Of a DNA stretch of 64,000 nucleotides, positions 44,201-57,590 are shown in pieces (position 1 is the first letter of the stretch; every line of letters begins with the position of its first letter). The position numbers and the translations under genes were made by a program. The notes under the pieces are model-generated. The model was not told the origin of the DNA. It did not search any database and was given only the letters and a program-made list of their open reading frames with translations. This stretch comes from Melastoma dodecandrum (lineage: Eukaryota > Streptophyta > Magnoliopsida > Myrtales > Melastomataceae). Location: contig JARUPY010000397.1 in the NCBI GenBank assembly GCA_029817715.1, forward strand, positions 4,712,001-4,776,000, given 5' to 3'.

Positions 44201-47200
44201 TCATCAAATAATGGGCAGCAATGAAGGATGACCTGATTCACTGAGTGAATTACCCACCCATCAATACAAGAACAATCCGGGGACCATTAAGGTTTCCCAT
44301 CACACAGTGAGGCCATTGTACCCCATCATTTTTCCACTTTACCACTGCTGCACAATAATATTACTGACAGGCGGTACGCCTCCCATATACCCCGATCCTT
44401 ATTTACAACAAAAAGACTGAAAACTTCAAGATAATATCGCACGAAATATTATCTTCAGAACACAACAAATTTATTCTTTTATTTCACTCGAGTATGATTA
44501 GTTAATAGTACCTTCACACAGAAGCTATGCTATTGAAAATAATGGGAGAACCTGCCTTTAGATCCATTCGGCCTACATATGTAGTATAACAGTTGATATA
44601 CCTGGATGCAAAGGGACAACAAAGACCCCAGTTCTTTCTTCAAATTGTCTCTAATTATTCCATAAATTTTCTCCACATAGGCAGTTAGCTGCTGCTTAAA
44701 TAGGAGAGCAGGATACTTCGCCTCAACTTTGCGGATTGCCGCAGCGGTGGCGGCGGCGAGATTTGATGAGGAGGGTGATGACCGGAATCCCTGAGATAAA
44801 AGACATTATACTTTACAATAGGAGGAACTCAAAGAGCGCATACAGCTGTCGAACACGACAAACACAAATTGCATATTAAGTCAATTGTACCATAGTCATC
44901 CTCCCAAACAAGGATGTTGGTTGTGGAGGCTTCTTGCTTGATGAACCTGCTGGCTTCAAGCTTTGTTGAAGCAAGAATAGAAGAGTTGATGTGTTTGATA
45001 ACCAATAAGCCATGTGATCATTGCCATCCTCACTCTGTTCAAAGATGAAACAGATACTTATATAAAGAAAGGACTACACGAAGCACAGCCATCCAACTGG
45101 CTGACATGAACCAAAAGGTATACAGACGAGTAAGTTTGGAAAATTAAATTACGATAACAGGAAATTGCATCATACAATCTGCTTAGCATGAACAAGGACA
45201 AACGGCAAACATTGCTCCTGGCAACGGAGGATTGGCATATATAACTAACTGGTAATGTATACCGAAAAATTACCTTAGATTATTTCTATCAGTCACAGAC
45301 TAAAGCTTGGTTGTACAAATAGTAGAGTGATGCCTTCTGATAATATTACCTCAATCGCAGAACCAATCATTTGAATGAGTCGGTCAAACACACTAGTCCT
45401 ATCAGCCTCAAAGGACTTCCAATGCAGGAGACACTTGTAGATTGTAAAAGCAGCAACGGGCTTTCCTTGACTGAAGCCGATGTTCTTCTTCATGCAATCG
45501 ATAAGAGCACTAATATTCTCCTACATATGCAAAAAGTACAGTAAGAACCTCAAAATCAATTGCATAACATGAACAGCCACACTGGACAAAAACAAAATTC
45601 AACAAAATGCAAAAAGACATGCCTGCTGTTGTTCAATGTTTGATTTCCTGGGCTTGCCATCTGAATCCATGTCAGCCTTCTTAACTGGTGTTACAGCCTC
45701 AGGTTCCTGAAAAAGTGGTGCTATTTAATCAAACAGAATAGATGCTGGACACAAACCTCATGAAAACAATGTTGAGCTAATTTTTAAAAGAAAATTCCAT
45801 TACATTTCTATCACTCTCCCCTCCACTGATGACATGACCATTTTCCACGATCTGCAAAATCAAATTGAAGATAAATCTTAGACACATAGAAGCATTTATA
45901 TGCTCTAATTATGTGCAAATGCACCTTGAGAATGATGTGGTGACTTCATTATACCTTTGATGCAGTAATAGCTAATCCTTCTGACAACTTGTTCCATGGC
46001 GGATTTGTGAACGTTTGATGACGAAGTATTTGATTGTCTGATTCCATGTTGGAGATTTTCTCCACAAGCCTGTAATCAAGAAAACATTCCTTGTACGGTG
46101 TAAGAGATGGATGTCTTAAATAAAATTATGAAGCCAAAGAGTATCGATGAACAGCATAGCACCTTTGCATGTTCGTCTTTAACTGAATAATCTTTGACTC
46201 AGCTTCTGTGGCTTGTTTTAACCTTTCTTCACTTATCTTTCTTGTCTCCTCATACTTCTTCTCCGTATCATCAATTTTCTGCTCCATTGAATTCAGCATA
46301 TCCTGGGATAATTGAGAAGTATATGAAGAAGCACATACGCCAAATGGGAGTTGAACCAATATGATACTCCACGGCCTTTAGCATCATACCTTTAGCTTTT
46401 CATTTTCATCCATAAGCTTCTTCATCAAACCATGGTCAACAACTGGAACCTCCTGTATAATAGGTGCAACAACAGCAGCCTTCTTTGCTGCTTCCCGTTC
46501 CTTAATAAGAATTTCGTTGGTTTCTCTAAACTGACGTTGCATGTCACTCAAAGCAGACCGTAACTTAGCATTTTCTTGATTCTTTGCTTCTTCTAAGTCC
46601 ACCTGAAAATTCTCAACGTCAAAAAACTGAGCAAAAGTATTGTTATGCCTTGTAAAAGAAAATTTGAAAGAAACTATTAGCAGCATTCCATTTCTTCCCA
46701 ATTACCGACTTTTCTGTGTTGTGAAGTAGAAAGATCAAGATTGCACGGAGGGCAAGTCAATTTCACACACCATCTTAGCCTAATATTTGTATATGGTTAT
46801 AGGGACAAGGAATAACAAGTAACTGTTACTGCTATGTAAAAAGCAGCCAACAAGTGAAAGTAGGGTAGGAACAAAACTCATCATCATCGTCGCCATGACA
46901 CCATTCGTGTGGTTGGCATATTTTGTATCTAACCCCACCATTTCTCAATCCAAAACAATTTTTGCTGTAGCGCCAACGCTCGCCATTAAACCAAAGTCTA
47001 ATACTCCATGGACAAAGATCAAAATTAATAAGAAACTAAATCATTTTCCAGTTTCCAGGTCTCCAGTTCATTTAACAGCAATCCAACACAATTCTTCAAA
47101 TAATGGATAACATCTAAGAAATAAGCAACTAGAACGATGGGCATGATCTAGTCTTAACTCCACCAGAACATTTTCATCATTTCATGTTGTGAAGAAGAAA

Positions 47201-50200
47201 TTACTAATATAAGGCAGTTAGGCATCAAAAGAATTGGAACAAACAGTGCACCAATATAACAAAACAATTTCCACAGACATCTTTGACACTACACAATCAC
47301 AATATTGAACAGTTTGTAACTTGAAATTTACCCGCATGCGTTTCTCCAATTGTAATCTCCAAGTAAGCTCTTCTACTTGCTTTTCTAGCTTATTTTTGGC
47401 AGCTTGCAGAGCTCCAGTTTCCCTAGCAGCCTGTCAAATTGAACAGAAGAATATTTTCAACTTCTTCATCGCAACAAAACAACACCAACGGGGGAAACAA
47501 TTAAAAAGACAATAACTGACAGGGAAATTAGTCAATACGGCATGTTTAATTCAGCTATTTTCCTTTCCCAGGAAAATAAAATTGAAAAAGCATCTGTCAA
47601 TAAGAGTTGTTCTTTTCAGCATGCATTCATTACCTTAATGAATTTAACCTTGACTCCAAACTGTATCATTAAAAATTATGGTTCTCGTAACATAGTTTCA
47701 CTCCAAACCGTATCATTTCTCGGTCACCACATAGAAACAGTAAAACGATAATAACATTGTTAAAGCGCATATGTTTTTAGTGAAATTTCATACCAGGAAA
47801 TCAAAACAAGTGTACAAGATAGCATTACCATCTTAAGCTTCCGCAGTTCTTTGCGAGCAACTCTCCCTCTCCATGCACATTGTGTTGTAATTGCTGCTTT
47901 TTGAAGCTTACAGTATTGATTCCGTGCCAAGAACATGCGACAGTGACTCTGATATAGACAAATGACGGCTCATTCAATGAATGGAAAAGCGAGTGATTAC
48001 AACATTAATGGATTATCTGCAAATATCTGGGTGTTATGAGAATAAAATATAAACATACTGTACAATTATGTATAACCAATTTAGAAATTTATATAAAAGG
48101 CAACACGGGAAGTTCTGTAATCACATGGTAAAAATTTACCTGGATCACAATGGAGGCCTTGATTTGCTTTCTTAAGCGCAGTTCACTTCGAGCAGCCATC
48201 CCACGCATGCCCGTCTGTATGGATAAGGCAGCGGCACACAAATCCTTGTAAGACTTCCTAGCACGATACATGCGCACATCTTTCTGAATTCTCAGGCAGG
48301 CAGCTTCACGGCACATGATCTCATAAGAATCACGAGCAAGTTGTCCTGGAAGGCAACGAGAATTAGCATTTGAAATAAATAAGATAAAATATAAATCGAG
48401 AAATCAATAGGCCTTGTTTACCTCTACAAGCAGCTTGAAGTGCAAGTGCAGACTGCTTGAGTAAGACAAAACTTCGCCGCGCCAAATAAGATCGTGTTTT
48501 CCGCTGGATTATGCTGGCTGATCTACCTAAGACCTCAGTCCTACGGACATCTAGTTCTGCCATTTGACCAGCTCTGAGGAACACCTTCGTTTTACCGATC
48601 TACAATGATGGGTAACAAAATTTAGTTGTAGATCGGTTTGCAGCTTTCGGTGAAAAAGGAGAACTACCTGAAAAGCATCTTCCGCCAAAGCAAGAAACAC
48701 AATAAATAATGAAAGAGCAACAGCAATTCTAGTAGGCAGTTTTAAGCATCTAGGAGACAATGAATGCATAGGAAATCCGGAAGAGATTGTATTTCCTATA
48801 CTTGCATCCTTCTGGAGAAACTGAAGGAAATAGGAACAGATTAAAACATCCTTTCTGCAACATTTTGAATTTTCCGCAAGGAAAATTATCTAGAAAATCT
48901 CTACCCTTAGGATTTTTTGTTGCAAGCAAGGAAGACAAAAGACAGCTCGAATCTTCATAGAAGCAACTTCACTCAACAAAGTGCATGCCAAAGTAAGAAC
49001 ACTGAAACAAGCTTTACACTGATTGCCAGATTAATGTTTTCAACCAGAAAAGATCACTCTGAAAGAAACACTGAAGGCTTTACAAATTATTAAAATCAAC
49101 AACCAAATAGAGCATATGAGCTGGAACAGCAACAGCCGAGAGAGAACCATATTCAGGTAGGACGACATTAACGGAATAAGAGATATGTAATGTTTCTCAA
49201 AAAGAGAGGGTCAAAGCTATGAAACCTTTACTACAAAAAGAAATTTAAAAAGGTTCCCGAATTCGAAATTGCAAATAGATTCATGGATTCCTGTACCTGA
49301 TAGCCTTCCAGTCCCGCCTTCTCCAGAAGCCTTTTGCAAACAGACACATCCTCCGAACTACATGGGCTGAGGTCAGTCATTTATTTTGGCATGCAATGCT
49401 ACAAGAAAAAGGAATAGAATGATAAAATTACCTCCGATCAAGAACTTCGGGAGCAAGGATGCCAAAACGGTCTATGAATTCAAAAAAGGGCCTTCTGGTA
49501 GGATAACCAGCACAACTGATCCTAATGGCTTCCATGACACCCTTAATGTGAAACAATAAGATGTGAGGTAAAAAAAAAAAACAAAATCCAAAAACTGAAG
49601 CAGTTCTATACAAAGTGAGCCTTTGGTTTCTAAAACCCATACCCCACATCGTAGTTGTTGTAAGACGTTCTTGCTTTCAAAAATGGCTGGCTTAAGAAGA
49701 TTGTTTGGCTTCACACATCGAATATAATGTGGTTCCGTACCACTCAACGTTTGAAGCAATTCTTGCAATTGTTGCTGCGTAAGCAAATGAGTTGATTCCA
49801 CATAAGGCAAAGGAACCCGAGAGATATGGCAGATAATCGATGTAATGAATTAGAGATAATCTACCTTGAAACGAGATCCAATTGAAGAGAACTTAGACTG
49901 CTTTGAGGAGTCCTCAGCCAAAGGTGGAAACAAACCACAGACAAAAGAACATTTAGAAGCACACAATAGTGCTTGATTTTCTGCAATAACATAATCCTTA
50001 TTCTTGTCCAAGAATAGTTCTGTTTGATAGGTGACCTGAAATGGAAAAGAAATAATATATTGATTGCTCATTTCTTTCTTATTGCAAGGCAGAGCACTGA
50101 GTCTCGTAAGTAAAAAAAGGATATAAGAGATGCATCTATAAATTCCCCTTTCTAACAAAAAAAGGATATAAGAGATGAAACTGCCGCTGTAAAATAATCA

Positions 50201-53200
50201 TGCTCACATCTCCAGCATAATGGCAAATTGTGAAGTCGCTTCGTGCCAACTTGGGCTTACTGAATCGTTTGTGAGTTTTAAATGTCTGGTAGAGCTTCTG
50301 AGCAAATGTCTCATGAGTTGATCTAGGAAACATGCTGAAAAAACAATGACACAGAATTTTCATTTTTAGAAGGTCCAATAAAGATTCAAAGTTTTGTTAT
50401 CTTTGTCCATGACAGACAAGACAAGAATAACTGGAGACTTCTATTTCGCAACTATTTGCATACCAGGCTTCATCGAGAAGAGCGATGATACCACCAGGTT
50501 TCTGTAGTTTTAGAAACAAAATCCATGTCAAATGAAATAAGAAAAATGACAAGTAGAATCGCCAACTTAACATATTAGAAACCCTAGTACTTGGGATATG
50601 AACACCACAGTAGTCTCCAAAATGTTGAAAAGATAAGTAAGAGTCCAATTGAACAAACTTTCAAGAGAAACAGTAACTGGTAAGAATCCAAAATGAACTA
50701 ACTTTCAAGAGAAAGCAGTCACTATTATGCAGAGCTCTGACCTTTTCAATAAGATCCAAGATATCTTGATTGTCAACAAACTCAATGTAGCTCCAATTGA
50801 TTTCTTCTTTGGTGTATTCTTCTTGCTCCATTTTGAAAACATGCTGAAGAAGAATTTAGGCATTAATAAAAAAATCAGTACCAGTATCCACAAAAGTTGA
50901 GGTATCACAAAGTAGTTGCCTATGTACTTGCATATGGACATGATGTGGAGATTCAGACAGTCATCGAGAGCACGACAATTAATTTGCCTATGTACTTGCA
51001 TAAGGACATGATGTGGAGATTCAGACAGTCATCGAGAGCACGAACATTTATGCATGTTCGTGTCATGTAGTGTAGAATGCACTTAGGCGCGTGGAATTTG
51101 TGGTTTTATATGTAAAACACACATCTCAGAAATAGGTAGAGACAGAGATACCTGATTGAAGTGTTGCTGAAGTTTTTCATTGGTCAAGTTGATACAAAAT
51201 TGCTCGAAGCTGCAGCAGTACGAACAATCAGAAGGTACATCATCCTAAAGGACAAATGGTCCCATGAACACTAAGTTTCATACTGGGGAATAACTTTCTT
51301 TTGAGTCAGTAATTGTCTAACAACAAATCATGCTTAGTTAACAGAAATCTAATCAATCCTAACCTCAAGATTAATAGAGAAATCAGTCTTCATAGCTCCT
51401 TTTAGGAAGTTATTTTCTATGCCTAACAACCAATTTTTTACCAGTTGAGCACCTGTTTGTCTTGAAACTCTCGAATCCATAGATATCAAGCACACCAATC
51501 AAAGACTTCGAGTCGGGATCCTGTCCAATTGAATTATTTATTTTTTCTACAATCCTGCACAAAAGAGTACACAGAAGTTGGTGGTGACAATTAATTTCAC
51601 TCACAGGAGGACCTACAAGGATAAAGCTCCATGGGAATACTTCACTAGTACTAGTATATCCACCAAAATATCTATATCATTTCGCTTGCCATACAAAAAA
51701 AAAAAAAAAGAATTAACTCTACCTATTCAACTGAGGACAATGATGACATATTTGAGAACTTACCAATCAAACAACCTCGAGTACACTATTTTGGCCAAAG
51801 CATCTCTACTAACAACTGCCGACTCTGGATCCAACCATTTGGTTATGGTTTCATCACGGGTTACCATCACACGCTTGCAAAGAGAATCTTCAAGAGCTTG
51901 CTCATCACACCTATGAAACACACGGTGTAAGGAAAATACATCTCCTCCCAAAGAAAGATTGAATTTTAAAGAATGATAAGTCTTTCAAGAGAACCTTGAA
52001 ACTTTGATGAAAGTTACTTACATTAATAACTCGGCAGCGGTTCTTAAATGAAATCTGGACTTCTCATCCTTAGGCATGGATGAATCTATCTCCTTCCCCT
52101 TGACAAACTCAATGTTTCCTAAGTGAAGAACTGCAGCCACCACTCGAAAAATCGCATCCTGAGGCATCCCAGGACTCGTAAATTATGCGCGTAACAATTG
52201 AAAATAAATACCATGGTAACTCGCTGTATGGATACCTGCTCTGAAGAGCTCATTCCAACAATTTCCATCGCATTCCTAGTTGCAATGTACTCCTTTGATT
52301 CATCAACTCCATCCAATTCAAAACAATTTGATTGGTTCAGATAATGAAATGTCCTTGGTGGACCTACTTTAAACCTCTCAACATCCTGTCATACAAAGAA
52401 AAATTTTGGAATCTTCCAGAATGGAGATAGTTCAGAGTAACAACGTCAAAAAAGAACCAAATGAATGGGGAGACAAATCTTATGCCACAAACAAAAACTC
52501 CAAAAGGTTTATCACACGTGAACAATGAAATGTAACCTTTGCATCAAAGGCTACTGAATTACTTGAGTTTTGGGGGCAACGTTAACATTTGGAAACAGCC
52601 CTAATTATCTAAACCCCCTGTTATTTAGATTTAATGCTACACTAACAGAATTGAGGCCACCTATGACTAACCTAACAGCTTGAACTGACGTTTGAGTGCA
52701 AAGATCAAATAAAGGGAATTCTCACATTACCTAGCCCTTCACATAAACGAATAAGAATACAGGATAGAAAATAAAAGGGGAAACAAAGAGAACAATTCCA
52801 TCAGTCACACAAAAAGATTCAATGTGAAAGAAAAAATAATCTGAGAAGCGTATGAACTTGATAGGAAGGCTTCTGAAGAATTCATATTACATGTTTACAT
52901 TAGAAGCACTACATTGATTTCACATTTTGAAGAGTTCCTGAATGAGCTTCTTAACATACAGCAGCGATTGTCTTCGTCTATGCAAAAGGATATTGGCTAG
53001 GCCAATTATAAATCCGAAACTACTAGGAGTTAAGCATTTATCTGTCTACCTATGTTAAGAAAACAAGTAGGAGCAAAAGACTAGATCAGGGGTCAGATGT
53101 TAGCTCTCACCTCTTTCGGTGCTGCACAAAGCATGTAGAAACAGTGATAGTTTCTCTCCGGATCAGACACCTGACAAACACGCGACCTTTCAAGTAAATA

Positions 53201-55447
53201 CGTTCGAATAGCAGCTCCGGATATTCTCCCCATTTCGTCAAACTGGATCTCCACGAACTTACCAAATCGACTGGAATAAAAGATCAAAAGATCAATATAA
53301 TACCAGAGAAAAACTTCCTGGATAAACGACAACAATTATGTACAGTTAAAGAAAATGAGTGTCCTCAGCCGTAAGCTCTCCCCTGCTAAAACAAAGACTA
53401 TTTGCAGATAAAAAAAGTACATGCCCACCTTGAGTTGTTATTCCTGACAGTCTTGGCATTACCAAAAGCTTCGAGCACAGGATTAGACTGCATAACATAA
53501 ATGGTCGATCATCAAGAAATACATGTTCAAGACAGGGACAACATTCCAAGTCACTCCACTGTGATTACTTACCTCCAAAACTTTCTGTTCAACGGATCTT
53601 CCTTCTGATGCAGCTCTTCCGCCCATGTAAGCAAGATATCGCATGAGCAGCTTTGTGGTTTCTGTTTTACCAGCCCCACTTTCGCCACTCACCAGAATCG
53701 ACTGGCTCTTGCCTTCATTTATCATGAGTCTGGATTAACCAGCTTAGTCATTTTCAAGACACCAAAGGAAGATTCCAAGAGAGGGAACAATTTTATAGCA
53801 AATTCTTAGGGGTTATATTATGCTAATTGGAAAACCAAACCTCATTGGTAGTGAAGGATATTTGTAAAAAGTAGGGTCCTTTTCAATTCAGTAGTGATCC
53901 TTTATAAGTAGAAGGAGTACCTGTACGAAGCATCGGCAACGGCGAAAGGATGAGGACTCAGCTCACCAAAAGCTGCTCCTTTATACTGAGCCATCATATG
54001 GCTGTCATACAAATGAGGCAATTTTCGAAAGGGATTAACGGCAATCAATATGCTTCCTGTGTAAGTCTGAAGCAATTAACTATTAGGTTCAGATATTGTC
54101 AAGCCAAAAACAAAAAGTTCAAAAGACAAACGAAATACATACGCGAAAATCTGCTAAGAAAAGAGAAAGGTTGAAACGATTGAAAGTTAGAAGCCAGATT
54201 TTGCTCACATATATCTCATTCATGTCATATCTAGACCGTAAATTCTGAAGAACTCCTGGTTCATGCAGATAAGCTAATTTCGTCATGTCATCCACACCGC
54301 ATGGAGGAGCTTCAGTATCTTTAGCATATACATCTGAAGCCTTGACAACGACCTGCACTCAACACCACAATAAGTCAGGGGACCAGTAATATCCTTCGGG
54401 ACGCCAATGATACAATTTCGTCGATGAATATTGCACTAAAGCAGTCCGAGTCTGAGCACACAGATACTAAGAATAAACAAACAAAAGTAATAATGCCGAA
54501 ATAACAGCAACAAAGCCTTTTTTGTGATACTCACCGTCTTGCCTAACATACAGAGGACTTTAAGATCATTGCCTTTCACTTCTAATACTTCGCCATCTAT
54601 CCATGCTGCATCAGGATCTTCCAACCAGACGAAAGATCCAACCGCAGCCTGAAAAGAATAAGAACACTGTGTGATATAGAATTATTCTGCAGAACCAAGT
54701 AACCCTCAAAGAAATGTTATGCCTTTGATATGGTCCAGTAGCCTCATAATTGAACCAAATCCATTGAACTGGCAGATCAAAAGAAGGAACTGACTCACTG
54801 GTCCCAGTCCCCATTCGATTCATAACATCAACAACAACTATAAAAAGCAAAATACTCTGCTTTCACAAATGTAACTTACAACTCCAAACAAAAAATAAAA
54901 GGAAACAAAACGCCACTGCTCTGTGCACAGGACCAGCCATTAGAAACATGCCGTCAGGTAGAGGTGGACACCAGAGTGACTTCTATCTCAATCAAATGCA
55001 AATTCCAAGTCAAAGCGCTTTCAAAATCAAAGACCGTTTAAATTCCAGATTCTTCAATCATGGAACGTGCAAATAATTTCATCTCCATTCTTGATGCACT
55101 TTTTCAACACATGCCGAACAGACCGCCCCCAACCAAAATCAATCTCCCAGAGAACACTGATAATTCGCATTCTAGTCAAATCCAAGTCTTCCTTAAGTCC
55201 GCTCAATGGACGTGATCGCCGGAACTATCCACATTCACATTTATTAACCACCCGAGAGCCGTAAATCCATGAACGGAAACATTTTCGACTCGAATCCCCC
55301 ATCAAACTAGCTAAACGCCCGGATCATCCCGCAGAGTACTAAAGCAAAAGCATCATAGCAACAATAGAAAATCCACCCAACCGAGCATACCATCCGACCC
55401 AAATGGGAAAAAAACAGAAACAGATCGAACGGGGGACGCCTCACCAT
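41268..55447 (-). CDS. XI-2: Class XI myosin heavy chain, 39 exons, 1,506 residues
   Basis: Actin motor for organelle movement and cytoplasmic streaming. Exons (minus strand): 55445-55447, 54535-54648, 54209-54352, 53921-54066, 53573-53729, 53429-53487, 53111-53270, 52236-52385, 52022-52158, 51764-51910, 51453-51554, 51152-51209, 50742-50843, 50464-50501, 50208-50334, 49865-50035, 49643-49774, 49432-49541, 49297-49357, 48422-48599, 48140-48345, 47829-47948, 47332-47430, 46390-46602, 46163-46302, 45955-46069, 45804-45851, 45623-45706, 45350-45520, 44891-45034, 44602-44790, 43809-43937, 43634-43704, 43447-43546, 42534-42590, 42085-42141, 41665-41745, 41491-41573, 41268-41385. Phases agree throughout: 4,521 nt, no internal stop. 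P-loop GESGAGKT at residues 151-158, switch I NNNSSRFGK 204-212, switch II DIYGFE 429-434. IQ repeats run about 735-874, coiled coil about 875-1060, globular cargo-binding (DIL) tail from about 1108. Wording ([31 protein letters not shown]) is closest to Arabidopsis MYA2/XI-2. Exon 1 codes only for the ATG. Confidence 0.93.
42985..42999 (+). repeat. LINE target-site duplication, left copy
   Basis: AAATACCTCTTCTTT is identical to 43441-43455. The right copy spans the splice donor of myosin exon 34, so this copy is a duplicated donor inside the intron. Confidence 0.9.
43000..43440 (+). mobile_element. 5'-truncated LINE with RNase H fragment, in a myosin intron
   Basis: The insert of about 441 bp ends in a poly(A) run (43434-43443) and is flanked by a perfect 15 bp duplication, which is the hallmark of target-primed reverse transcription. 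A plus-strand frame from about 43002 to 43392 encodes an RNase H-like (RVT_3) segment: [24 protein letters not shown] and [20 protein letters not shown]. It lies antisense to the myosin gene in the intron after exon 34. The frame is open, but only the 3' end of the element is present. Confidence 0.85.
45535..45622 (-). other. Myosin intron 28 with a GC-AG splice pair
   Basis: Exon 28 ends at 45623 and the intron begins GCATGT. Exon 29 starts at 45520 after an AG. No GT donor in this area keeps the frame into [18 protein letters not shown] is close to the known consensus of plant GC donors. Confidence 0.75.
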
Positions 55448-57590
55448 TTCTGTGGGGAGCAGGAAGATCTAGTCAAGCACTCCTCGAATCAGCTCGACCC
55501 GATCTGCTACCCTCAGCTCCCAAATCAAAACCGATAGCATCCAAATAAGGAACCCCTAGGCACTACACACCCCCCCCCCCCACCAAAAAAAATTCACTCC
55601 ACCAACACAACCAAACCCGCCCAACTTCAACCCCAACCAACCCAGAACAACCCCTCCACTTCAATTAACTCCTCAAATCCCCCGATTTCTCTTCTGTAGA
55701 CTATCCCGCCGCCCTCCCCTGTTTTCTGCTGCTGCTGCTGCTTTCGTTGGGGGGGGTGGGGGAGCTTCAATATGGTCGTATGGAAAACAGCGATTTCGTC
55801 GGGGCAAACCCTCTTCCTTTTCCGTGGGAGAGAAGGGAAGGGGCCCGGTCTAAGCAATGAGCCTGTAATAAAGCACGGAACTTTGAGTGACTGATTCGCC
55901 GGATTAAATTAAGGGAAGAAGAGCAGGAGAGTGGGATTTTACGAAACGGCCCCTCGAGCGGGGGTGGAAAAGGAAAGGAAACGAACAGGTCGACGGGGAT
56001 TGGAAGGGGAAGCTGGTGGAATCTACGGAAAAGGACCAGATATTTTTATTTTATATTTTTATTTTTCTTAAGGGATGACACGGACATCTATGTTTTGACG
56101 CGGTCGGGGGGGTATTGGGGAAAGTCCTGCCATGCCATGACTCTCTCGAGAGGTTTGGATTGCGGCGTCGGCGGTCGGGAGGGAGGGGCGATTGATTCTG
56201 AGTCTGGTCGGAATCCGACAACTCCACCACCATTCACTAATATCACATTTACGTGGCATGCGGGAGGATACTCCATCTTACGACACAGAGAGAAACTTAT
56301 GCATAATATTTGGATATCGTGAATGTTTTCGTTTTTATTATTTTTATTTTTGGAGGGGTTTGGTGTGTAACAAACAAACGACTGCCCTTCCGAGAGGAAT
56401 CGGAGGCTCTTAATTTTACTCATCTTTTTTTTTTGTTGTCCTTTTATTTTCCATCTCTTTTCCACCAAAAAATAAATAAATAAATCGCCCATTTATTGTT
56501 ATTGCCTTTTTAAACGGATAATGTGACCATGGATTTTAATAATTAAAAAAAATTGAAGGGGGGGTGTTTGACTGCACGAGTTACCCACAAAGGCATTTGG
56601 TTATTATTACACTTTTGAGGTGAAATTATGACACCCTGTATGGTGTGTGCATTGAGTTTTAGTATGTCCATCTTCAAGCAATGAAGTTTAAAATAGCAAA
56701 CATTTTTTTGAAGTTAATTAAATGCCTAAAATGAAGAGAAGCCTGCTTAATTCGTTTCGAACTTCTTTTCAGGCGAAAAAGTGTTAATGCATGGATATGG
56801 ATTAGGGTTAGGGTGGTGTAGAAATTACTATACTTATATAGACAGGAGAGACTATGCGGTTTCGAAGAATTGGGCATCCGCTGAAATGGACGGGTAGATA
56901 GATAAATGCTATGCACTCTCTCCAGCCCCACAACAATTCGTCAAGGAATAAAAGGACGTGCCCGAATACGAAAAAAAGCATATTCCTCTCTCTCGTTTAT
57001 GGACGAAACATACTCTTATGCCCACTAGTGGACGTTGCTCTTTCATTAACAATTTTCATTCGACGGTTGGTGTTGGTTGATTGGTGTGTGGGAATGTCAA
57101 TATTATTTTATGAGGATTCATAAGTCTAACCCTAAGAAATCGACTTACAGGAAAAATATATATATGAGACGGGCAAAAATTATTTGAATATAACCGTAAA
57201 CGTATCTATTTAAAACAATTTTGACTATACACACGTGAATCGTTATTTCAAATAAGGACCTTACTACAAGGCTTAAGAATGTTTTGGATTTTTTTTTATA
57301 TTAGGCCAATTTCGTAATTCCTTATATAATCAAATTAATACGTAATATTAAAGTAATTTTTTAAAACGTAAATCTTTTCAAGACTAATGAATGATACAAA
57401 CCGTTTGAATTTTGATGGAAAGGAAAAGGGGGGCGGGGAGTTGATGGGTCCATTGCTAGTTGTTGACGTTTTATAAAGAAAAAGTTTGAGGGTGGGAATT
57501 TAATAGGGGGCGAGGCGCCTTGCAAAAATGTAAAAGTAGGGAGGGATAGATGGAATCATTAGGAAAAATCAACGTGTTTTTTCAATTTGG
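55448..57590. other. Myosin 5' UTR and promoter side, then intergenic
   Basis: Just upstream of the ATG are C-rich and CTG-triplet runs (GCTGCTGCTGCTGCT near 55729 and a GGGGGG tract near 55750), consistent with a 5' UTR. Transcription start cannot be fixed. From about 56040 the sequence becomes AT-rich with no recognisable gene. A TATATATATA run lies near 57156. Confidence 0.5.
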
